A DNA stretch of 42,545 nucleotides, taken from the IMG/VR virus record IMGVR_UViG_3300033142_000494, positions 1 through 42,545 of that record. The stretch is one strand, 5' to 3'. Positions 36,766-42,545 of this stretch are shown piece after piece (position 1 is the stretch's first letter; every line of letters starts with the position of its first letter). Origin of the DNA: a virus. The position numbers and the translations under genes are program-made. The notes beneath the pieces were generated by a model. That model was not told where the DNA came from, did not search any database, and saw only the letters and a list, made by a program, of their open reading frames with translations.

Positions 36766-37929
36766 TTAGCTCCCTACCTGAACATCTACAGTAACAACAC
36801 CGTAATCAATATCTGATACTTTAGCTGCTTTGTATTTGCCGTTTTCAGCTTTAAGCTTGGTCTTACGTACTTCAGTCCAAACTTCCAATGCAGATTCTGA
36901 CTTAATGGCAAAATCTTGTGATGGCTGCCAGCGATAATCAGGCATTTTACCAAACGCAATTTGAAGTGCACCAGTACCTAAGATAACACCACGAGAGTGT
37001 AAGGTAGCAGAAGCATAGTCAAAACCTTCTTGACCAGTCCAAATAGCAGTTGTTGGGTCCGCACCATCATATTGACGTAAACCACACATTTCAACTTCAG
37101 AATCATCAAGACCCCAACCAAGAGTGTTACCGTCAGTAGCACCAAAGAATTGGTTTGCTTCAACAATAAGTAAAGCACCGATTTGACCGATAACACCTGA
37201 GAAGTTGCGGTTGTTATTACCACGGAAGTCACCAGAGCGTACCAATGTTTGGTAACCTGCTGTGTCTTTACGCAATAAGTTAGCCATAGCTGAATCGATA
37301 ACGAATATCCATAATGGACGTTCACCATTTGAGCCAGTGGTTTTGAACGGGTCTAGAGGACGGCGAATACCACCAGTCGTATAACCATTTGATGTTTTAA
37401 GTGTCTTCTCAATATCAAGCAACTGGTTAAAGTTGAATGTTGACCCTAAGTCAATAGTATGAGACGGAGCTTGAACACCATCATCGTTAGTTTCAATAAG
37501 ACCTTGAGAGCTATCAAATAACGCTTGGTCTTTCCAACGAATCCATAAATCGCCTAATTTATTACGCGAGTCACTATGCTCATTGATTTGTAAATCACCG
37601 ATGTTAACGCCGTCGAACTTATCACCATTGTCAACTACCAAGCGGTAACGGTCAACAGTAATTTTGTCAGAGAATTTCTTCTTTTGCTCCCCTTTACCAA
37701 ACGCTGTATCTTTACCTTTGATAGCTTTACCAGAGATATTACCATCGAAGTCAAATACAACAGTGTGGCCTTCGGCCGAATTTTCATTGTTTGCCTGAAA
37801 GACAATAGAGTCTTTAGACGAGCCGGTATAGGGATTCCAGAACGACTGTGATGCTTTTTGGATTAATCCTTCACGCATCCACTTACGACGTTCTAAGTCC
37901 GAACCAACCTTTACAATACCAGTAGACAT
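36766..37929 (-). CDS. major capsid protein
   Basis: This 387-aa protein has a capsid-like layout: IVFQANNENSAEGHTVVFDF, then KGEQKKKFSDKITVDRYRLV and DNGDKFDGVNIGDLQINEHS. The middle has LRKDTAGYQTLVRSGDFRGN and IGALLIVEANQFFG, as in N4 gp56/DUF4043-type capsids. It lies between scaffold and adaptor genes, behind its own strong promoter (38095-38067). It has a higher share of C/G-ending codons than neighbours, consistent with high expression. Confidence 0.85.
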   Translation of the reverse strand: MSTGIVKVGSDLERRKWMREGLIQKASQSFWNPYTGSSKDSIVFQANNENSAEGHTVVFDFDGNISGKAIKGKDTAFGKGEQKKKFSDKITVDRYRLVVDNGDKFDGVNIGDLQINEHSDSRNKLGDLWIRWKDQALFDSSQGLIETNDDGVQAPSHTIDLGSTFNFNQLLDIEKTLKTSNGYTTGGIRRPLDPFKTTGSNGERPLWIFVIDSAMANLLRKDTAGYQTLVRSGDFRGNNNRNFSGVIGQIGALLIVEANQFFGATDGNTLGWGLDDSEVEMCGLRQYDGADPTTAIWTGQEGFDYASATLHSRGVILGTGALQIAFGKMPDYRWQPSQDFAIKSESALEVWTEVRKTKLKAENGKYKAAKVSDIDYGVVTVDVQVGS

Positions 37930-38066
37930 AATAGTCTCCTTTATTAGATTGAATTAAGTGTTATTGACATTATCGTAAGACGAATCCTAATGGAGGCCTA
38001 TTATAGCAAGTTTCAGTCATGAGAGAAGTAACTTCTGAATCATTTCTTGAACTTATGTCTATAATT

Positions 38067-38095
38067 ATTATAGCAAAATGTCTTACGGAAGTAAA
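38067..38095 (-). promoter_or_regulatory. strong promoter of the capsid gene
   Basis: On the minus strand TTTACT (38095-38090), 17 bp and TATAAT (38072-38067). The 195-bp gap 37930-38124 also contains a second leftward TATAAT near 38000 and an 8-bp inverted repeat CGTAAGAC/GTCTTACG. No ORF is seen in the gap. Confidence 0.72.
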
Positions 38096-38124
38096 TAAGT
38101 ATTAAAATTATTATTATTAGAATA

Positions 38125-38643
38125 TTACAGCTGAGTAATACTACCAGTCATTTTAAGTAAGTAGCCTTCTAATTCCCATAACTTGTTCTCAGCGGAATGT
38201 TCAGCACGTTCTTTAGCGTACTTCTTACCAAGTTCAAAGTCAAAATTATCAAAGTCAACACAAGCTGACTCACCGTAAGCAATCTGAAAACCATTAGGTA
38301 AGAATGCCCAACAACCAGTCACTGTAGTATCACCAACACGTTCAAACTTATATTCAAGTGATTCTTTAAGTTTTTGAATATGGTCAAACGGTACTTTATT
38401 GATACCATCTACTATATTACGAGCGGCAAAGACTTTCGCATTACAATGATAAACATCACTAATATTTAAGAATACAACAAAGTCACCTTCATTAACAGGT
38501 TCATAGTGTTTGAACACTATTTCTTCTGTTAAGTTATTAAACTGGAGCAGTGAAGTAGATTCATTAATTACTTTTAATATGTCTGCTGCTACTACTTTAT
38601 GTGCTCTACGTATTATAGGTTTGCTAAAATAATTAGTAAACAT
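38125..38643 (-). CDS. N4 gp49 / Sf6 gp66 family protein
   Basis: This 172-aa protein has a C-terminal segment, GESACVDFDNFDFELGKKYA, followed by ENKLWELEGYLL. That is the signature of the phage Gp49/gp66 family of unknown function. The N-terminal ~100 residues (FVVFLNISDVYHCNAKVFAA) are a different domain. One-base overlap with the scaffold gene. The family is usually in early or head regions. Confidence 0.75.
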   Translation of the reverse strand: MFTNYFSKPIIRRAHKVVAADILKVINESTSLLQFNNLTEEIVFKHYEPVNEGDFVVFLNISDVYHCNAKVFAARNIVDGINKVPFDHIQKLKESLEYKFERVGDTTVTGCWAFLPNGFQIAYGESACVDFDNFDFELGKKYAKERAEHSAENKLWELEGYLLKMTGSITQL

Positions 38644-39359
38644 TAGAATATTTCCTTAGTGTAGTCGTTTGAGTTCTGGGCGTCAACTGCTTCTTTACTA
38701 GGAGTGTTGCTGCCACGTGAGTTGTTGAAACCTGGTTCGTCTTTGAGATGTTCACCAGTATCAAGCTTTTTACCTTTACCTAGATAAGTCTTAACTTCTT
38801 CGAGGTATTCGTCAAATTGGATTTCGCCTTTTTCTAATTTGCGTGTTATGCGAGGTGGGATATCATTCTGGATAACTTCATCTGTAAGTTGTACATCTGG
38901 GTTATCTAAATTGAATTGTTCTAATTGGAGACCACGTCGTTCTAATTCTGTACCTTGTGAAGCTTCATCACTAATTAGTTTACGTTTTTCTTTAAATTGA
39001 GTACGTTTTGTTTCTTCGAGATTGCCAATTTCAGTACGCCATGCATCTGGGTCTTGAACTTTAAGCTCTTCTAAACGTGCTTGTTCAGTATTACTTAAAT
39101 TAGATACTGCATCGCTTTCCCAGGATGATGCTAACTGATTATTTTCAGCAACAAGTGCTTTGTTCGTTTGTTGACTCTTTGTATAAGCACTTTGAGTATC
39201 ACGAAAACGCTTCATTTGTTTAGCTGCAAACATTACGGACTCATCAGCTTCCATACCTTCAGCTAATACAAGATTACCTTTGTCGTCCACTGTTGATTTT
39301 GCTACTACTTCATTAACCCGACTCTCAAAGGTCGGAGTACCACTTTTATCACTTGACAT
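38643..39359 (-). CDS. scaffolding protein
   Basis: First gene of the leftward virion operon, 238 aa. It is charged and helical (FAAKQMKRFRDTQSAYTKSQ; LEETKRTQFKEKRKLISDEA) with a low-complexity C-terminus (NNSRGSNTPSKEAVDAQNSN). Such composition and the place one gene before the major capsid gene are typical of internal scaffolds that guide procapsid assembly. Confidence 0.72.
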   Translation of the reverse strand: MSSDKSGTPTFESRVNEVVAKSTVDDKGNLVLAEGMEADESVMFAAKQMKRFRDTQSAYTKSQQTNKALVAENNQLASSWESDAVSNLSNTEQARLEELKVQDPDAWRTEIGNLEETKRTQFKEKRKLISDEASQGTELERRGLQLEQFNLDNPDVQLTDEVIQNDIPPRITRKLEKGEIQFDEYLEEVKTYLGKGKKLDTGEHLKDEPGFNNSRGSNTPSKEAVDAQNSNDYTKEIF

Positions 39360-39402
39360 GGTGAATTCCTCTAGTTACGTAGTTACTATTGACTACTATG
39401 AT

Positions 39403-39431
39403 ATTATATGACAAATATGTTTACAAGTACA
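39403..39431 (-). promoter_or_regulatory. leftward late promoter
   Basis: On the minus strand TGTACT (39431-39426), 17 bp and TATAAT (39408-39403), 44 bp before the scaffold gene. It overlaps the rightward promoter below by 12 bp, so the two cannot be occupied at once. Confidence 0.55.
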
Positions 39432-39448
39432 CGTTTTTATAATATAAT
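39420..39448 (+). promoter_or_regulatory. rightward promoter of the terminase operon
   Basis: TTTACA (39420-39425), 17 bp and TATAAT (39443-39448), 33 bp before the ribbon-helix-helix gene. Confidence 0.72.
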
Positions 39449-39480
39449 TTATATAAGATTAATAGCAACCGGTACTCAAC

Positions 39481-39654
39481 ATGGCAATCTTTACTTTCAG
39501 TTCGAAAGATAAACGTCCAGAAGACGAACAACTAATAAAAGACATCAAAGAATACTGTTATAGAAAGAACTTAAACTTCTCTGGGTTAATTATAAACCTT
39601 CTTCGTAAACATAAGGAAGAGCTGTCAGGTCAAAAGAATGGTGACCTGTCATGA
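39481..39654 (+). CDS. ribbon-helix-helix (Arc-like) regulator, 57 aa
   Basis: A beta strand (AIFTFSSKD) is followed by two helices (EDEQLIKDIKEYCYRKN and FSGLIINLLRKHKEEL), the layout of Arc/MetJ-type ribbon-helix-helix DNA-binding proteins. Its stop overlaps the small-terminase start (ATGA). It sits directly downstream of the divergent promoter pair and is therefore well placed to switch between the late leftward and the terminase transcripts. Confidence 0.65.
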   Translation: MAIFTFSSKDKRPEDEQLIKDIKEYCYRKNLNFSGLIINLLRKHKEELSGQKNGDLS

Positions 39655-40148
39655 TGGATGATAAACTGAAGTATAAGGTTATCTCCTTATTACAACAAGA
39701 AATACAACCGAAAGACATAGCAGAAGACTTAGATGTCAGTTACGGTTCTATACTTAAATTACGACGTCAATATGAAGAAGCTAAGTTAAATAATACTATG
39801 GACCAGTTGCTAAATATAGATGAATTAGTATTTGAAGAAGTAGCAGATAAGCTTGATGACTTACCTTTAGCTAAAGAAGCAGTAGTTGAACTAGTTGATG
39901 GCCTTAAAGGAATAGAGAAACTAAGTATCAATTTTCAAGCTACAGCTGACATTATTAATACGCGCGTACGTTCATTAATAATGAGTGTCGACCACATATC
40001 TGAACTTGAGATTGCTGCTGATATATTATGTAAGCTTCAAACCTCATTCATCAATAAGAATATGACGCAAGTTAATGTTCAAAATAACTTTGGTGATACT
40101 GGTACTCCAAAATACACACAATTCCTTTCGGATAAGCCAGGAGATTAA
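39651..40148 (+). CDS. probable small terminase subunit
   Basis: This 165-aa protein has an N-terminal HTH (IQPKDIAEDLDVSYGSILKL) and helical oligomerisation segments (DELVFEEVADKLDDLPLAKE; GIEKLSINFQATADIINTRV). Size, domain order and location upstream of the large terminase fit a TerS that recognises packaging DNA. The C-terminus carries MTQVNVQNNFGD, a pattern often seen in this class. Confidence 0.7.
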   Translation: MMDDKLKYKVISLLQQEIQPKDIAEDLDVSYGSILKLRRQYEEAKLNNTMDQLLNIDELVFEEVADKLDDLPLAKEAVVELVDGLKGIEKLSINFQATADIINTRVRSLIMSVDHISELEIAADILCKLQTSFINKNMTQVNVQNNFGDTGTPKYTQFLSDKPGD

Positions 40149-40150
40149 TA

Positions 40151-40651
40151 ATGAGTAAATATAGTAAATATATAGGTTTAACTTTTAATCACCTTACTTG
40201 TTTAGCACATGTCAGTGGTGATAGTAAACCTTCACAAGCTTTGTATTTGTGGAAATGTACTTGTGGTAAGACTAGAACTGCTACATATGCAAACGTACAG
40301 CAAGGTCATACAAAATATTGTGCTGAATGCGGCTCTAAAGTGTCTGCTAAGAATCAAGTACTAGCTGCTAAAGCAACCACAAGACATTCTGAGTCTAAAA
40401 CACCTTTACATCGTGCATGGACTAATCTACGTGTTAGATGTACTAAACATCACTTGTATATTGAGAAAGGTATTAAGTGTTGTAAAGAATGGGATAGTTA
40501 TGAGCAATTTAAAGAAGATATGTTTAGTACTTATTTTCAAGGTGCCCACTTAGACAGAATAGACAGTTCTAAAGGTTATTATAAAGAGAATTGTCAATGG
40601 TTATCTGCATCAGACCACAGTATAAAGACTGTTAAGGATAGAAGATGCTAA
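40151..40651 (+). CDS. HNH homing-type endonuclease between the terminase genes
   Basis: This 166-aa protein has an N-terminal GLTFNHLTCL segment and a Cys cluster (WKCTCGK...YCAECG) resembling the zinc-binding part of phage HNH proteins. The C-terminal HNH-type part has HRAWTNLRVRC, LDRIDSSKGYYKENCQW and LSASDH. Free-standing copies often lie beside packaging genes and are mobile, although some HNH proteins act in cos cleavage with terminase. It ends 7 bp into the large-terminase gene. Confidence 0.8.
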   Translation: MSKYSKYIGLTFNHLTCLAHVSGDSKPSQALYLWKCTCGKTRTATYANVQQGHTKYCAECGSKVSAKNQVLAAKATTRHSESKTPLHRAWTNLRVRCTKHHLYIEKGIKCCKEWDSYEQFKEDMFSTYFQGAHLDRIDSSKGYYKENCQWLSASDHSIKTVKDRRC

Positions 40652-42279
40652 GAATAACTGAAGAACAATTTAATGAGCTCTATACAGATATGGTAGGCTA
40701 CTATGATTTCTTTAATTTACCTCCTGCACCTGGACTAAGTACTGAAGACTTTGAACGTCGTTATTTAGGTAGTAAGTTATGGCGTCTAAATAACTTATAC
40801 CATATAATTGACAAACACGGTAAACCTGTTACGTTTAAAATGAACTTATCACAACATAAAGTTTATGCCGCTAGTCGTAAACACCCTCGTGTTATAATAT
40901 TAAAGTCAAGACAGCAGGGTATATCAACATTCTGGTTAGTTAGTTATTTTGATGATGCTGTATTCTGTCCATTTATGAATATAGGTTTGCTCGCGCAGGG
41001 TACTGATGAAGCGTCTACACTATTAGAACGCACCAAATTCCTATGGGATTCACTTGACCCCAGTGTTAAACAATTTATAGGTGTGTTACTAAAGAAAGAT
41101 AATACTAAAGAGTTCTCATTCTCTAATGATTCAACTATATTTATACGTGTATCATTCCGTTCTACTACATTGCAACGTCTACACGTGTCTGAAATGGGTA
41201 AGATAGCTAATATGTACCCTAAGCGAGCTAAAGAATTAAAAACAGGTACACTTCAAGCTTTAGCTAAAGGTAATACCGGTGCAATTGAGTCGACTGCTGA
41301 AGGCAAGAACATGTTTAAGGATATGTGGGACGACTCTGTTATAGCTCTTTCTTCTGGTCAAATGGCACCTAAAGATTTCTATCCTGTATTTCTATCTTGG
41401 ATGGATGACCCTGATTGTTTGCTTGACATAGACCAATCTATAGATACTAGTGCACAAGAATATTTTGATGAACTAGAAAAAAATACAGGCCAAATATTAT
41501 CGCAAGAGCAAAAGAACTTCTGGATTGTTCAACGCCGCGAGTTAGGCGGAGATGTCCTACAAGAGTACCCTGGTACTCCAGAAGAGGCGTTTACTGCGTC
41601 GCGTGATGGAACCTTCTATGCCCGCCAGTTTAATGAAGCTGTTGTACGCAAGAATGGCATCGTCAAACACTTGTACGATGAAAACCTACCTGTTGACGTG
41701 TATATAGATTTGGGTGTTGACGATTACTTTGTTATGCTCTTTGTTCAATGGTACCATGGTAAATGGCGTCTTGTACATGAATACTGGAACAACGGATATG
41801 CACTAGTTCATTATTTGGATTACGCTCGCGATTCCAAATACCACATAAGAGCCATGAGATTCCCTCACGATATTAAAGTCCGCGAACTGGGCTCAGCTAA
41901 AGGTGGAGGGCGCGCAAAAAGCCGTTATGATACCGTACTTGAATATAAGAAGCTGCACAGGTTATCGTGGAGACTAGATGTTTTACCAAGGTCAAGTGTA
42001 GATAATGGAATTGAAGCTGTACGTCGCATGATACCTAACATGATGGTGGATGCTTCATGTAAATATATAATGGATTGCTTGCTTAACTATAGTAAAGAAT
42101 GGGACGATAAACTTCAATGTTGGAAGACTACACCTGTGCATGATGAATACTCACATGGTGCTGATGTACTCCGACAATTAGCTGGGAACACCATTGAAAG
42201 CGCGGAACAACATCAAAGTAAATTGGAAAACTTCTACCAAGGGCGAAGTGGAGGGAATACAGGAGGTTTTGCTCTATAA
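40645..42279 (+). CDS. large terminase subunit (packaging ATPase/nuclease)
   Basis: This 544-aa protein has an ATPase domain with a Walker A-like loop KSRQQGIST (87-95), FRSTTLQRLHVSEMGKI (Walker B/coupling region, about residues 171-187) and QALAKGNTGAIESTAEGKNM. The C-terminal RNase H-like nuclease has VYIDLGVDDYFVMLF and later HDEYSHGADVLRQLAG. It pumps DNA through the portal and cuts concatemers. A terminator and a GC-rich patch before the terminal repeat follow; the cut site is probably there. Confidence 0.92.
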   Translation: MLRITEEQFNELYTDMVGYYDFFNLPPAPGLSTEDFERRYLGSKLWRLNNLYHIIDKHGKPVTFKMNLSQHKVYAASRKHPRVIILKSRQQGISTFWLVSYFDDAVFCPFMNIGLLAQGTDEASTLLERTKFLWDSLDPSVKQFIGVLLKKDNTKEFSFSNDSTIFIRVSFRSTTLQRLHVSEMGKIANMYPKRAKELKTGTLQALAKGNTGAIESTAEGKNMFKDMWDDSVIALSSGQMAPKDFYPVFLSWMDDPDCLLDIDQSIDTSAQEYFDELEKNTGQILSQEQKNFWIVQRRELGGDVLQEYPGTPEEAFTASRDGTFYARQFNEAVVRKNGIVKHLYDENLPVDVYIDLGVDDYFVMLFVQWYHGKWRLVHEYWNNGYALVHYLDYARDSKYHIRAMRFPHDIKVRELGSAKGGGRAKSRYDTVLEYKKLHRLSWRLDVLPRSSVDNGIEAVRRMIPNMMVDASCKYIMDCLLNYSKEWDDKLQCWKTTPVHDEYSHGADVLRQLAGNTIESAEQHQSKLENFYQGRSGGNTGGFAL

Positions 42280-42293
42280 ATAATACATATGAG

Positions 42294-42327
42294 GCACTTT
42301 ATATAAATTTATTAAAGTGCTTTTATT
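42294..42327 (+). terminator. rho-independent terminator after the large terminase
   Basis: GCACTTTA (42294-42301) and TAAAGTGC (42313-42320) form an 8-bp stem with an 11-nt loop, followed by TTTTATT. It closes the rightward operon before the terminal repeat. Confidence 0.85.
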
Positions 42328-42406
42328 GTGTGAAAATCAAAGTCCCACGAACCATCAACAACTGCGGCCGACATCGTCCCTAGGCCCCTAGAGCTCTAAA
42401 CGTTTC
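42328..42406. other. non-coding GC-rich patch before the right repeat
   Basis: No ORF is visible. In contrast to the AT-rich genome, it has CGGCCG, CTAGG-CC-CCTAG and GAGCTC, all symmetrical. Its place between the large-terminase terminator and the terminal repeat makes it a candidate terminase recognition or cutting (pac-type) site. Confidence 0.4.
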
Positions 42407-42545
42407 GACGTCTATACTTCTAAGTTTCTACACTTCTAGACGTCTATACTTCTAAGTTTCTACACTTCTAGACGTCTATACTTCTAAGTTTCTACACTTC
42501 TAGACGTCTATACTTCTAAGTTTCTACACTTCTAGACGTCTATAC
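42407..42545. repeat. right repeat array: 25 bp plus direct terminal repeat
   Basis: A partial 25-bp unit (42407-42431) is followed by three full 32-bp units (42432-42463, 42464-42495, 42496-42527) and 18 bp (42528-42545). The last 114 bp equal bases 1-114. If the ends are joined through the redundancy, the array has one partial, three full and one partial unit. Confidence 0.9.

Overview
This window is the whole, or nearly whole, linear genome of a lytic tailed phage with a short-tailed (podovirus) gene set. It is A+T-rich (roughly two thirds by eye). It has a P22-like portal, a tail nozzle and adaptor, an ejection-protein cluster and a beta-helical tailspike, and no tail tape measure, tail tube or sheath gene. 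No integrase, excisionase, CI-type repressor, tRNA or single-subunit RNA polymerase was seen. Candidate promoters fit a host sigma70 pattern (TTTACW, 17 bp, TATAAT). GATC is almost absent, which fits a Dam-methylating gammaproteobacterial host; a marine host is only a guess.

Layout. (1) Bases 1-114 and 42432-42545 are identical: each is a tandem array of a 32-bp unit, forming a direct terminal repeat. (2) 115-3690 is the left early region. It has repeated promoter modules, many tiny ORFs (several broken or duplicated), a long inverted repeat, a 64-bp tandem duplication and two paralogous proteins of an unrecognised family. (3) 3691-19356 (+) is the replication and nucleotide block: a multi-HTH protein, primase-SF3 helicase, Dda-like SF1 helicase, DEDD exonuclease, acidic-tailed probable ssDNA-binding protein, family A DNA polymerase, a thymidylate-synthase-fold enzyme with a dCMP-type active site, a MazG-like pyrophosphohydrolase, a deaminase fused to a dATP/dGTP diphosphohydrolase-like domain, a FEN/RNase H nuclease, a Cro-like protein, an SF2 helicase, an ATP-dependent ligase and a VRR-NUC nuclease interrupted by UGA. 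(4) A GH24 lysozyme (+) meets a holin (-) tail to tail with overlapping stop codons. (5) 19784-39359 (-) is the virion block. In transcription order it reads scaffold, gp49-like, major capsid, small capsid-associated protein, adaptor, fibre-like protein, TM/coiled-coil protein, unknown, tail nozzle, short fibre, GNAT-like, sulfotransferase, three ejection-cluster proteins with the portal among them, tailspike and holin. (6) A divergent promoter region (39360-39480) separates this from a right (+) operon: ribbon-helix-helix protein, likely small terminase, HNH endonuclease and large terminase, closed by a terminator before the terminal repeat.

How it works together (inference). Host RNA polymerase reads the tandem left promoters, then the replication block. 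The nucleotide cassette (TS-fold enzyme, MazG, deaminase-diphosphohydrolase) reshapes the dNTP pool and may make a modified cytosine. Leftward late transcription makes the virion and holin. The terminase packages concatemers joined through the 32-bp repeat array.

The most unusual points are the dCMP-type TS active site beside two pyrophosphohydrolase-like domains, near-absence of GATC, a sulfotransferase among the virion genes, a nuclease split by UGA, a possible -1 frameshift gene, the early paralogue pair, and several repeated non-coding elements.
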